Origin: Pseudomonadota bacterium
Lineage (GTDB): Bacteria > Pseudomonadota > Gammaproteobacteria > JAADHS01
DNA length: 64,000 nt
NCBI GenBank assembly: GCA_021821045.1
Contig: JAKACW010000006.1
Coordinates: 1-64,000, forward strand
Direction of reading: 5' to 3'
In this document: piece after piece, positions 48,995-57,729 of the stretch
Position numbering within the stretch: the first letter of the stretch is position 1
How the letters are laid out: each line of letters opens with the position of its first letter
Made by a program: the position numbers and the translations under genes
Notes under the pieces: generated by a model
The model's database searches: none
What the model was told of the DNA's origin: nothing
The model's input: only the letters and a program-made list of their open reading frames with translations

Positions 48995-50262
48995 AAACGC
49001 TAGGTCCTATCACACTATTGGTTTGCCTGACGGTGGGGGGCTCATTTGCCATCGCGCAAGATGATCACGGTCACGACCACGACGAACACGGTGATGCCCA
49101 AATGCAGAGCGTCAGTGCTCGCGACGGCCATGGCCACGAGTCGGTCGACGCCGACGAACACGCGCATGGCGAGGGTGATGAGCGCGGCCACGCCGAAGCG
49201 AAGGAAGACGACGGCCATGGTCATGGGCACGGCCACGGCGAACCGGCGTCCGACGCTGAGCTGAGCGAGGCGCAGCGAAAAACTGCGGGAGTCGAAACCT
49301 TTACCGCACGACGACAGACCCTCGGCGAGGCCATTACCGCGCCCGGCGAAGTCATCTTGAACACCTACCGCACGGTCAAAATCTCGCCGCGGACGGCTGC
49401 ACAGGTTGTCAAACGCCACGCGCGTTTGGGCGAACGGGTGAAGACCGGGCAACCTCTCGTTAGCTTATCCAGTGTCGACATGGCGGAAGCCCAGGGCGCA
49501 CTGATGGAAGCGCACGTCGAACTGGAGCGTGCCGAAGCGCTGGGCAGGCAGGTCGTTTCCGAAAAACGTTACGTGGCGGCTCAGATCGCCTATCAGCAGG
49601 CTTTCGCCAAAGTCAGCGCCTACGGCATGACGCAGGATCAGGTCGAGACACTCGTAAAAACCGGTGATGCGGCCAAAGCAACGGGCGAGTTTGTGCTACT
49701 CGCAATTCAAGGCGGCACGGTGATTACTGATGACTTTGTCGTCGGGGAGTTGATCGAGCCCGGCCGAGTACTGATGACCATCAGTGACGAATCTAAACTG
49801 TGGGTGGAAGCGCGCCTTACACCGGATGATACTGCTCGAATCGCGGTCGGAGCGCCCGCCCGCATCCAGGTGGGCAATAGTTGGATCCACGGCGCTGTTT
49901 CCCAGATGCACCATGCGCTGGACGAATCCACGCGCACGCTGGCTATTCAAATTGAAATCCCCAACGACGACGACGCGCTTCATCCCGGGCAGTTTGTGAC
50001 TGCCGTGATCGAAAGCAAGGAGAAGCGCAGTGGTATTGCCGTGCCCTTGGCCGCCGTGCTGCGCAGCGCCGATGGCGATTGGCAAGTGTTCGTCGAAGCC
50101 GCGCCGGGCCGGTTTGAGCCAAAAGAAGTCAAAGTGCTTAGCACGATTGGCGATCAGCTGCTTATCGAGGGCATCGCGGAGGGTACGAAGCTGGTGGGCG
50201 AAGGTGCGTTTTTTGTCCAATCGGAAATCGCTAAGAGCGGTTTCGAAGTGCATAATCACTAA
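48991..50262 (+). CDS. czcB: CzcB-like membrane fusion protein, His-rich N-terminus
   Basis: The product is 423 aa from the ATG at 48991; the track's 48739 start is a shadow of czcC. A signal peptide is followed by a strikingly His/Asp/Glu-rich tract (DDHGHDHDEHGDAQ...HGHGHGHGEPASDAE). The MFP core comes next (APGEVILNTYRTVKISPRTAAQVVKRHARLGERVKTGQPLVSLSSVDMAEAQG), then VVGELIEPGRVLMTISDESKLWVEARL and AAVLRSADGDWQVFVE. His clusters favour Zn/Co/Cd/Ni over Cu(I). It couples CzcA to CzcC. Confidence 0.93.
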   Translation: MKTLGPITLLVCLTVGGSFAIAQDDHGHDHDEHGDAQMQSVSARDGHGHESVDADEHAHGEGDERGHAEAKEDDGHGHGHGHGEPASDAELSEAQRKTAGVETFTARRQTLGEAITAPGEVILNTYRTVKISPRTAAQVVKRHARLGERVKTGQPLVSLSSVDMAEAQGALMEAHVELERAEALGRQVVSEKRYVAAQIAYQQAFAKVSAYGMTQDQVETLVKTGDAAKATGEFVLLAIQGGTVITDDFVVGELIEPGRVLMTISDESKLWVEARLTPDDTARIAVGAPARIQVGNSWIHGAVSQMHHALDESTRTLAIQIEIPNDDDALHPGQFVTAVIESKEKRSGIAVPLAAVLRSADGDWQVFVEAAPGRFEPKEVKVLSTIGDQLLIEGIAEGTKLVGEGAFFVQSEIAKSGFEVHNH

Positions 50263-50273
50263 GGGGCCGCGTC

Positions 50274-53200
50274 ATGTTAAATAAGCTCATCGACATGGGC
50301 GTCGAGAACCGCTTGCTGGTGGTGCTGGCGCTATTGGCCGCGATGATCGGCGGCGTGCTGATTCTGCCCAAGCTAAATCTGGACGCGTTTCCGGATGTCA
50401 CCAACGTGCAGGTGCAGATCAACACCGAGGCGCAAGGTCTCGCAGCCGAGGAAGTGGAGCAGTTGATCACGTTCCCGATCGAAGCGGTTATGTACGCGCT
50501 CCCGGATGTGGAAGAAGTGCGCTCCATTTCGAAGACCGGGCTGTCTGTCATCACCGTGGTTTTCGAGGAAGGCACGGATATCTATTTTGCGCGCCAACTG
50601 GTGTTCGAACGCCTGCAAGCGGCCAAGGATGAAATTCCCGAGGGTATCGGCACGCCGGAGATGGGGCCGAATACGTCGGGCTTGGGGCAGGTTTACCAAT
50701 ACTATTTGCGCGCCGACGATCCGCAGAAGTTCGACATCATTGCCTTGCGCAGTCTTCACGATTGGGTTGTCAAACTACTGCTGATGCCCGTGGACGGCGT
50801 CACCGATGTTTTATCGTTCGGCGGCCAGGTGCGCCAGTATCAGGTTCAGCTCGATCCGCAGCGTTTGCTGTCCTACGGATTGACCGGCGACGACGTTGCT
50901 CAGGCTATCGAAGACAACAATCGCAATGCCGGCGGCTGGTATCTCGATCGCGGCGCCGAGCAATTGGTGATTCGAGGGGTTGGCTGGATTCGCAGCGGCG
51001 AAGACGGTCTGCGCGATATCGGCAATGTGCCGTTGCTCGACGCGGATGGCGTGCCGGTGCGGGTGCGCGATGTCGCCCGTGTCGCTTTTGGCCCGGAAAT
51101 TCGCCAAGGCGCGGTGACCATTACCGAGCGCGACGCTAGCGGCGGGCCCCAAGCGCGGGGCGAGGTGGTGGCCGGCATTGTGCTCAAACGCATGGGCGCG
51201 AACACCAAAGCGACCATCGATGGCATCAAGGATGTGCTTCCGGCCATACAGTCGGCGCTGCCCGACGGCGTGTCCCTCGTTCCGTTCTACGACCAGGCGG
51301 ATTTGGTTAACAAAGCTGTGAGCACGGTGAGCAAGGCTCTACTCGAAGCGTTTGTGTTGATCGTGGTAATTCTGTTGCTGTTTTTGCTCAATTTGCGAGC
51401 GACGTTTTTGGTGCTGATATCGGTGCCCATCTCCATTTTGCTGGCGTTGATGGTCATGGCCCAGTGGGGTGTGTCTGCAAACCTGATGTCCTTGGGTGGC
51501 TTGACCATTGCCATCGGTATGATGGTGGATGGATCAGTGGTGATGATGGAGCACATATTCAGTCACCTCAGCAAGCCGGACGCGCAGCACCACGAATTCG
51601 TCGAGAAAAAACTTGCGCCGGGCACCGCCCATCCGTTCGATGCCGCGCACGATTCTCACGGCATTCCGCTGCGCATCAAAGAGGCGGCGCGGGAGGTTGG
51701 GCGGCCCGTGTTTTACGCGGTCCTGATTATCATCATCGTTTTCGCCCCGCTTTTCACCCTGGAGGGAGTGGAAGGCAAGCTTTTCCAACCCATGGCGATC
51801 TCTATTGTGTTGGCGATGTTGGCTTCGCTGCTGGTGGCATTGATTGTGGTGCCGGCGTTGGCCACCTACTTTTTTCGAACCGGCGTGCTGGAGAAGGAGA
51901 GTTTTATCATGAAGCCGCTGGATAGCCTCTACCGCCGAGCGCTTGCGGCCGCGCTCAAGATGCGCGCGGTGGTGGTGGGAGTAGCGTTGGCGCTGTTTGT
52001 GGGCGCCATCGCCTTGGTACCCCATTTGGGCACGGAGTTTGTTCCGGAGTTGGAAGAGGGCACGCTTAATATCCGTGTAACGCTGGCGCCGTCGTCCAGC
52101 TTGGACACTTCGCTGAAAGTCGCGCAGAAGCTCGAGCAGGTGCTGTTGAGGTTTCCGGAGGTGACCTACGCGTTCAGTCGTGTCGGGCGTCCCGAATTGG
52201 GAGGCGACCCCGAGCCCGTCTCCAATGTGGAGGTATACGTCGGGTTGCTGCCGGTGCCGCAGTGGACCTCGGCTCCGGATCGGCGAGCGTTACAAGCGTT
52301 GATGGAAGAGAAGATGTCGGTTCATCCCGGTCTGCTGTTCTCGTTCTCGCAACCGATTGCCACGCGAGTGGATGAGCTGTTGTCGGGTGTCAAGGCCCAG
52401 CTCGCCATAAAACTGTTCGGTTCCGATTTGGAACAGTTGGAAAAGACGGGCAAGGAAATCGAAGCGCTGGTGCGCAAAGTCGAGGGCACCCGCGGCGTCG
52501 AGATGGAGCAGATCGGCGGAGAGGCGCAGTTGTCCGTCCGCCCCAATCGGGATGCGCTTGCTCGCTATGGGATTTCGGTGGCCCAGGTGATGGATCTGGT
52601 CAGCGATGCGATCGGCGGACGGGCGGCGGGCCAAGTCATCAAAGGCAATGAACGCTACGACATCTACGTGCGGTTGGCGCAGTCCCACCGCGGCGATCTA
52701 GAAGCCATTCGCGGTCTGATCTTGTCGTCCCCTAACGGGGCGTTGGTGAAGCTGCGCGACGTGGCGCGCGTGGAGATCGAGTCCGGACCGCCGCAGATTC
52801 GGCGCGACGACGTGCAGCGGCGGGTTGTTATTCAAGCCAATGTAGAGGGGCGCGATATGGGCGGTTTGGTGGCGGAGCTGCGTCAGCGAATCGATTCCGA
52901 GGTTGACGTGCCGCCCGGGTATTCGGTGATTTTCGGCGGACAGTTTGAGAATCAGCAGCGCGCCCAGGCCCGGCTCATCATCGTCGTGCCCATTTCTCTC
53001 GGCTTGATCTTTCTGCTGCTGTACTTCGCGTTCAATTCGGTCGGCCAGGCGTTGCTGATCATGCTTAACGTGCCCTTGGCGCTCATTGGCGGCATCGCTG
53101 CGTTGTATTTCTCTGGGCAGTACCTGTCGGTGCCTGGATCGATCGGGTTTATTGCGTTGTTCGGCGTCGCCGTACTCAACGGTGTGGTCATGGTGAATTC

Positions 53201-53468
53201 AATTAACCAACGACTGGAGGGCGGTGCCGATTTCACCGCCGCCGTTTTTCAAGGTGCATTGTCACGGCTGCGCCCGGTTTTGATGACGGCCAGTATTGCC
53301 GCGCTGGGTTTGATCCCGATGTTACTCGCAACCGGAATCGGCTCGGAAGTGCAGCGGCCCTTGGCGACGGTGGTGGTAGGCGGATTGGCTTCGTCGACAT
53401 TGTTGACGTTGTTCGTGATTCCGGCGCTTTATGGGGTGTTTTCGCGCCGACAGACGGACGATCGTTAA
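50274..53468 (+). CDS. czcA: CzcA-family heavy-metal RND efflux pump
   Basis: The product is 1064 aa, full length, with 12 TM helices. The TM4 segment reads AIGMMVDGSVVMMEHIFSHL. It has the HME Asp-Gly but Glu-His instead of the common Glu-Asn. It is followed by a His-containing insert (DAQHHEFVEKKLAPGTAHPFDAAHDSHG) before REVGRPVFYAVLIIIIVFAPLFTLEGVEG. The second half has FGVAVLNGVVMVNSINQRLEGG. This marks a divalent-cation HME pump, but the exact subclass and substrate (Zn, Co, Cd, Ni) are uncertain. CzcB with its His-rich domain supports divalent cations. It starts 11 nt after czcB. Confidence 0.92.
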   Translation: MLNKLIDMGVENRLLVVLALLAAMIGGVLILPKLNLDAFPDVTNVQVQINTEAQGLAAEEVEQLITFPIEAVMYALPDVEEVRSISKTGLSVITVVFEEGTDIYFARQLVFERLQAAKDEIPEGIGTPEMGPNTSGLGQVYQYYLRADDPQKFDIIALRSLHDWVVKLLLMPVDGVTDVLSFGGQVRQYQVQLDPQRLLSYGLTGDDVAQAIEDNNRNAGGWYLDRGAEQLVIRGVGWIRSGEDGLRDIGNVPLLDADGVPVRVRDVARVAFGPEIRQGAVTITERDASGGPQARGEVVAGIVLKRMGANTKATIDGIKDVLPAIQSALPDGVSLVPFYDQADLVNKAVSTVSKALLEAFVLIVVILLLFLLNLRATFLVLISVPISILLALMVMAQWGVSANLMSLGGLTIAIGMMVDGSVVMMEHIFSHLSKPDAQHHEFVEKKLAPGTAHPFDAAHDSHGIPLRIKEAAREVGRPVFYAVLIIIIVFAPLFTLEGVEGKLFQPMAISIVLAMLASLLVALIVVPALATYFFRTGVLEKESFIMKPLDSLYRRALAAALKMRAVVVGVALALFVGAIALVPHLGTEFVPELEEGTLNIRVTLAPSSSLDTSLKVAQKLEQVLLRFPEVTYAFSRVGRPELGGDPEPVSNVEVYVGLLPVPQWTSAPDRRALQALMEEKMSVHPGLLFSFSQPIATRVDELLSGVKAQLAIKLFGSDLEQLEKTGKEIEALVRKVEGTRGVEMEQIGGEAQLSVRPNRDALARYGISVAQVMDLVSDAIGGRAAGQVIKGNERYDIYVRLAQSHRGDLEAIRGLILSSPNGALVKLRDVARVEIESGPPQIRRDDVQRRVVIQANVEGRDMGGLVAELRQRIDSEVDVPPGYSVIFGGQFENQQRAQARLIIVVPISLGLIFLLLYFAFNSVGQALLIMLNVPLALIGGIAALYFSGQYLSVPGSIGFIALFGVAVLNGVVMVNSINQRLEGGADFTAAVFQGALSRLRPVLMTASIAALGLIPMLLATGIGSEVQRPLATVVVGGLASSTLLTLFVIPALYGVFSRRQTDDR

Positions 53469-53597
53469 CGAGTGGGACCGATTGGAATTTGGCCAATCGT
53501 CCGGTAATTGTGAGATCCGGCGGAGCCGGATTGCGTATGTGGGCACACGCGCGCAAAGGACGACGGGGCCGAGTGTCAAAACAGAAGGTGATCCGTT

Positions 53598-53915
53598 ATG
53601 AAAAGAGTTTTAGTGTCGATGATAGTTCTCCTTACGTTCGCGCCCCTCGCGGCGTATTCGTTCGAGCTTTCCTTCAGATTGGCGATGTGTACGATGGACG
53701 AGTCGACGCTGCGCGGCGAGGTCGACGACCTGATTGGCAAATGGCGGCAAACCCAGCGCATTAACACGCCAAAGAGTCAGTACTACAAACATGTGAAACG
53801 CCATGTTCGGGAAGCCGTGGCCATCATCGACGATGCCGTTGAACAGTCCGCTTGTAGCGGCGAGCGGGTGACGGTCTTGCGACGCATGCAAGACGAACTG
53901 GCAGCGACGTTGTAA
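53598..53915 (+). CDS. Small secreted helical protein, unknown
   Basis: The product is 105 aa with a signal peptide (MKRVLVSMIVLLTFAPLAAYS). The mature part, FELSFRLAMCTMDESTLRGEVDDLIGKWRQTQRINTPKSQYYKHVKRHVREAVAIIDDAVEQSACSGERVTVLRRM, is mostly helical with two Cys that could form a disulfide. I recognise no family. It is 129 bp downstream of czcA and may be expressed with the czc operon. Confidence 0.55.
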   Translation: MKRVLVSMIVLLTFAPLAAYSFELSFRLAMCTMDESTLRGEVDDLIGKWRQTQRINTPKSQYYKHVKRHVREAVAIIDDAVEQSACSGERVTVLRRMQDELAATL

Positions 53916-53980
53916 CAGCCGCAGTGGTCGTAGACGGCTGATGTAGGACTTTAAACCGGTGTGTTAAAAGGAGCGGACAG

Positions 53981-54409
53981 ATGAAGGCAAAGCGAAGCCA
54001 TATCTTCACCCTATTGGTAGCGGCGACTGTTGCGGGTATGACGGAAACGGTAACGGCCCACGCGGCGCCGTACCCATTACATTACATCCCCGTGGAGACG
54101 GTGGACTCACGGTTCGGAATAATCAGTGATGTGCGTGTAAAAACGACGGCATCCGGATTGGAAGTGCGGGGCTGGGTCAAGCGCCCGTGGCACAATGGCC
54201 TGATGAGGCGCGGCCATGTGGACGTCGAAATTCTTGGTCCCGATGGAGCGGTTATCCAGATGCTGCATGATATCTCCATCGAGCCCGCGCTTAGATGGCG
54301 TCGGCACGATCACCAACGCCAGTTCGTCGCGACGGTGCCGCTACCCGATGCCGGGAAAGAGTACCGCGTTCGAGTAACGCATGCCCCCACGCCGGTCGCA
54401 TCCGAGTAG
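53981..54409 (+). CDS. Secreted beta-rich protein, unknown
   Basis: The product is 142 aa with AAAAGGAGCG before the ATG and a signal peptide (LLVAATVAGMTETVTAHA). Mature part: YPLHYIPVETVDSRFGIISDVRVKTTASGLEVRGWVKRPWHNGLMRRGHVDVEILGPDGAVIQMLHDISIEPALRWRRHDHQRQFVATVPLPDAGKEYRVRVTH. This has alternating strands like a small Ig-like or FixH-like domain, with several His. A periplasmic metal-related role is suggested only by context. A 231-bp gap follows with nothing I can name. Confidence 0.6.
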   Translation: MKAKRSHIFTLLVAATVAGMTETVTAHAAPYPLHYIPVETVDSRFGIISDVRVKTTASGLEVRGWVKRPWHNGLMRRGHVDVEILGPDGAVIQMLHDISIEPALRWRRHDHQRQFVATVPLPDAGKEYRVRVTHAPTPVASE

Positions 54410-54640
54410 AATGTGCCGACACGGTGGATGGTTGCAATTGGATCGACCGCCTGCCGGGATAGAGCGACTTCCTTGCGGCGCGGTCGACCAGCGGACGGCG
54501 GCGCACAAGGTCGAGACGCAAAGGTGCCTAATCGCTGATATGCGGACGGGCAGCGGAAGCGTGCAGGAGCATTTGGGGATCGTTCTTGCGCGTGCTCGGG
54601 GTTCTGGACACCTTTGCCCATTCAGCAGTACCATCATCGG

Positions 54641-55042
54641 ATGGCGCTATTTCGATTGCTTTTTGGGTTGATTTTGATCCTCGGTACAAACGCCGCGATT
54701 GCGGTTGTGCCTATGCACTCGTGTTTCGAGATCGGCGCTGCGTCCGTTTCTGAATTCCAGACAGCCAAGGAAACATCGTTTCAAACGGCGGATACAACGC
54801 CATGCCAGTCGCCAGCGGAATCGAGCGGTGTCGCTTGTTGTGGGCCCTTGGTTCTGGCGGTTGCTATCGCTGCGCGGGATGAGCATTTTCGGATTGGGTC
54901 GCCTGGTTCTTGGGTGCTCGCGCCGCACGCGGCTATCGAAGATTCCGCCCGTCATTGTTCGTCGCGCCTCGGAGTGCGACTCGGGGCCGATCTCACTCGG
55001 CCCAGTCCCCTATATCTTCGCACCCTTCGTTTGAGAATTTGA
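54641..55042 (+). CDS. Small secreted Cys-containing protein
   Basis: The product is 133 aa from the ATG at 54641 (track start 54614 is nine codons earlier). It has a signal peptide (MALFRLLFGLILILGTNAAIA), Cys residues in VVPMHSCFE, TPCQSP and VACCGP, and a C-terminus TRPSPLYLRTLRLRI, resembling the end of the Cus-operon leader protein at 34320 (THTYLLTNRFRI). It precedes a beta-propeller/cytochrome pair, whereas the 34320 protein precedes cusCBA. Start and family are tentative. Confidence 0.5.
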   Translation: MALFRLLFGLILILGTNAAIAVVPMHSCFEIGAASVSEFQTAKETSFQTADTTPCQSPAESSGVACCGPLVLAVAIAARDEHFRIGSPGSWVLAPHAAIEDSARHCSSRLGVRLGADLTRPSPLYLRTLRLRI

Positions 55043-55135
55043 TTTCTCGATGTACCGTCTTTCATCGGTGACAAGCTTGCCGAGGGGCGAGGCTTGCCGA
55101 AAAATTCGATTGAGCACGATTGTTGAGGTGTTGAG

Positions 55136-56041
55136 ATGAGAACGAAACAGGTTTTGAGAAAGTATGTGCGGCGCACCGTTTTCGGCGTGTCCCTGTGGAT
55201 TGTGGCGTCGGCGAGCGCTACGGCTGTCGAGCTGTTTCACATTCACGGGCTAGGTTTCAGCGCAGATGGCAAGCGTTTGTATGTTCCCGCCCACTATGGT
55301 CTGGTGTTGTATGAGGATGGTCGTTGGCGTAGAGCCAGTGGTCAGGAGCATGACTACATGGGTTTTGTGACGACGCGCGAAGCGATGTACTCGAGCGGGC
55401 ATCCGGCCCAAGGCTCGAACCTGGTTAATCCGTTTGGCCTGATGAAGAGCCGCGACCAGGGAGCAACTTGGATGAATCTGGGGATGCAAGGAGAAGCGGA
55501 TTTCCACGTACTGGCCGCCAGTCACGATACCGGGGTTGTTTTCGTCAACAATCTGGGCCCGAACTCTCGCATCTCCTGGACCGGTTTGGCGGTAACGTCG
55601 GATGATGGCAAAACGTGGCAGCGACCGAAGCAGGCCGGTTTCCCTACGCAGCCCATCGCCATTGCGGTCCATCCGAAGCGAACGATGCTGGTGGCTGCTG
55701 CAGCCGAAGACGGCCTCTTTTTGTCGCAAGACGGGGGAAATACCTTTGAGCATCGGATTGGACGAATCGGTGTTTACGGCTTGTGGTTTGACTTGGACGG
55801 GCAGTCTTTGTGGTATGGCGGCATCGCGTTTTCGCCGTTTCTGGCCAAACTGGATCTGAGTACGCAGAAAACGCAATACTTCGAGTTGCCGGAGATTGGC
55901 CGCGACGCCGTCGCGTATATTGCCCAGAATCCGATCAATAAGAACGAGTATGCGATTGCAACGTTTGGTCGCGATGTCTACCTTAGCAGCGAAGGCGGAA
56001 AGAAGTGGCGACAATTGGCGCGACAAGGGGAAACATTGTGA
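55136..56041 (+). CDS. Secreted beta-propeller (BNR/F510_1955-like) protein, copy 2
   Basis: The product is 301 aa, the same length as the copy at 41727, and clearly paralogous. VELFHIHGLGFSADGKRLYVPAHYGLVLYEDGRW opens the mature part. LVNPFGLMKSRDQGATWMNLGMQGEADFHVLAASHDTGVV, FDLDGQSLWYGGIAFSPFLAKLDL and EIGRDAVAYIAQNPINKNEYAIATFGRDVYLSSEGGKKWRQLA each have direct counterparts. Asp-box repeats indicate a propeller. It is translationally coupled (GTGA) to the downstream cytochrome c. Catalytic function unknown. Confidence 0.82.
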   Translation: MRTKQVLRKYVRRTVFGVSLWIVASASATAVELFHIHGLGFSADGKRLYVPAHYGLVLYEDGRWRRASGQEHDYMGFVTTREAMYSSGHPAQGSNLVNPFGLMKSRDQGATWMNLGMQGEADFHVLAASHDTGVVFVNNLGPNSRISWTGLAVTSDDGKTWQRPKQAGFPTQPIAIAVHPKRTMLVAAAAEDGLFLSQDGGNTFEHRIGRIGVYGLWFDLDGQSLWYGGIAFSPFLAKLDLSTQKTQYFELPEIGRDAVAYIAQNPINKNEYAIATFGRDVYLSSEGGKKWRQLARQGETL

Positions 56042-56508
56042 CGCACGTTCCGAAACGATGCATGCGCGCTCAAAACCGGAAGCGATTGGTTTTACTCTGG
56101 GGTCTAACGAGTTTCGCGCTATTCGGTGTCGCGCTGGCGGACGAGGCGAACCAAATGGTGCGGGGCAAGCTGGTTTATGATCGCTTTTGTTCCCTTTGTC
56201 ATGGCGCCAATCTGGAAGGCCAACCCAATTGGCGTAAGCGCAACGAATTGGGAAAGCTGCCGGCGCCGCCCCATGACGAGACCGGGCATACCTGGCACCA
56301 TCCGGATCATATATTGTTCGGTATCATCAAATTCGGTGTGAAGCCGCCGTACGGGCCGCCCGACTATGAAAGCGACATGCCTGCGTGGGGCGATACGCTG
56401 TCGGACGAAGATATCCGGGCGGTGTTGGCTTATATTAAAAGTAAGTGGCCGGAGAAACAGCGGCGGTATCAAGATGAGATGACGAAACAGGCGGAGGGGA
56501 ATCGGTGA
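56038..56508 (+). CDS. c-type cytochrome with TWHHPD motif
   Basis: The product is 156 aa from a GTG overlapping the propeller gene's stop; an ATG at 56062 is an alternative start closer to the signal peptide (RLVLLWGLTSFALFGVALA). One haem site FCSLCHGANLEGQPNWRKR is followed by LPAPPHDETGHTWHHPDHILFGIIKFG and PDYESDMPAWGDTLSDEDIRAVLAYIKSKWP (Met in DMPAW is the probable distal ligand). This is the intact counterpart of the pseudogene at 43537. Partner of the propeller protein by operon structure. Confidence 0.88.
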   Translation: MTHVPKRCMRAQNRKRLVLLWGLTSFALFGVALADEANQMVRGKLVYDRFCSLCHGANLEGQPNWRKRNELGKLPAPPHDETGHTWHHPDHILFGIIKFGVKPPYGPPDYESDMPAWGDTLSDEDIRAVLAYIKSKWPEKQRRYQDEMTKQAEGNR

Positions 56509-56596
56509 CGGTTTGAAAATATTGCGTCGCTTTCCGCTTCAAAAGGGCGAAAAGGGAGTCTGCGCTCGATGAGGCAATAAACGGTTGCTGGCGTTA

Positions 56597-57274
56597 TTAC
56601 GCCGCGTTCCTGCGTTTGCGCTTTTTGAGCCACGCGGTGGCGAGAAGCGGGATGGCTGTGACAAAGCCGAGCAGCAGAACCGTGAACCCAATGCGCGCGA
56701 ATTCGCCGGTGGCGGCTTCCGAACCCACGTGGGCGAGTAAGAAACTGGAGGGGGCAATGCCGATCAACGTCGCAACGGCGAAGCGCCAGAACTTTATTAC
56801 CGTGAGTCCAGCCGCGTAACTAATGATGTCGAACGAAACGAAAGGTAACAGGCGAGAAATGAGCACGCTGTAACTCAATGCCCTTTGCGAGCCGAGCACG
56901 CCGACGTGGAGTTTTTCTCCAAACCAGCGATGGATCGCGTCGTATCCGAGAATCCGCGAGAGTGCGAAGCAGATCATCGCGCCGATCTGAGCGCCGATCA
57001 GGACGTACAATGCGCCCCAGACGTGGCCGTAAACCGCTCCGGAGGCAACCGCAATGGGTGCGCTAGGCAATGGGCTTACAACGACGGCCAACGTCATGAG
57101 CAAAATAACCCCGAGTGGTCCGCTTGCTCCTATGGCGAGAATTCTTGATTTGAGATTGTGTCCGCCATCGAGCAGTGCCTCGATCGCCCCGTCCGGCCCG
57201 GCTGCGAGGACTGCGAAGAGGATCGCGCCGAGTAGAGCCATCGCTAAAACTATTCGAATCGATTTGTTACACAT
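56597..57274 (-). CDS. TVP38/TMEM64 (VTT-domain) membrane protein
   Basis: The product is 225 aa with six hydrophobic segments. The VTT/SNARE-associated core is recognisable: LAVVVSPLPSAPIAVASGAVYGHVWGALYVLIGAQIGAMICFALSRILG, then LISRLLPFVSFDIISYAAGLTVIKFWRFAVATLIGIAPSSFLLAHVG. It ends in basic KKRKRR. These DedA-related proteins act in lipid or ion homeostasis, and close relatives accompany mer and other metal genes. Opposite in orientation to the neighbouring metal genes; it marks the right end of the island. Confidence 0.85.
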   Translation of the reverse strand: MCNKSIRIVLAMALLGAILFAVLAAGPDGAIEALLDGGHNLKSRILAIGASGPLGVILLMTLAVVVSPLPSAPIAVASGAVYGHVWGALYVLIGAQIGAMICFALSRILGYDAIHRWFGEKLHVGVLGSQRALSYSVLISRLLPFVSFDIISYAAGLTVIKFWRFAVATLIGIAPSSFLLAHVGSEAATGEFARIGFTVLLLGFVTAIPLLATAWLKKRKRRNAA

Positions 57275-57410
57275 GGCGGCTCCAGGTCCGTGTCAAGGCG
57301 TTTGCGGGGGTGTATTGGGTGAGCTCAGGAACAATTGTGAGGCTTCATCTTCATTGAAGAAAGGGTCGTTCAAAGAGGGTAGGAGAAGCGCTGTCCCAAA
57401 AACTACAACT

Positions 57411-57511
57411 GGTCTCCATGCGTTTTTCCGCGTCGACACCACTGACAAGGAGCAGAGCAGGGGAGTATGTGCCGCCCCGCAGGCGGCGAAGATTCGGGTG
57501 AATGCGGCGTT
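57411..57511 (+). pseudogene. Scar of a second virB10 copy (internally deleted)
   Basis: 57411-57476 matches 15163-15228 of virB10 at 58 of 66 positions, and 57478-57511 matches 15765-15798 (the 3' end of virB10) at 32 of 34. The 536 bp between are missing. In the intact gene GTGCCGCC occurs at 15221-15228 and 15758-15765, exactly at the deletion borders, so loss by short-repeat recombination explains the structure. Same orientation as virB10. The rest of 57275-57678 shows no other feature I can name. Confidence 0.82.
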
Positions 57512-57678
57512 ATTGGCACGCCCATGGATGGAGGCAAGTCTTCGCGGCGTCGCGCACTGTTCTTCGATTTTGGAAAAAAGAGTCACAATTCCCGTCCCCG
57601 GATGGGTTATAACCATCGGAAACTCTTAATGTTTTTGGCTACGTCTGGGTATATTTAAGCTCTTGAAGCATGCGCCGA

Positions 57679-57708
57679 TGTATATTATGATGCACCGGAT
57701 AATGTACG
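57679..57708. promoter_or_regulatory. Operator-like inverted repeat before yafN
   Basis: TGTATATTAT (57679-57688) and ATAATGTACG (57699-57708) form an inverted repeat with a single mismatch and a 10-bp centre, 20 bp before the yafN start. This fits autoregulation by the antitoxin or complex. GTACG-NNNN-CGTAC at 57704-57719 overlaps it. Confidence 0.5.
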
Positions 57709-57729
57709 TAAACGCGTACGGAGAAAGTC

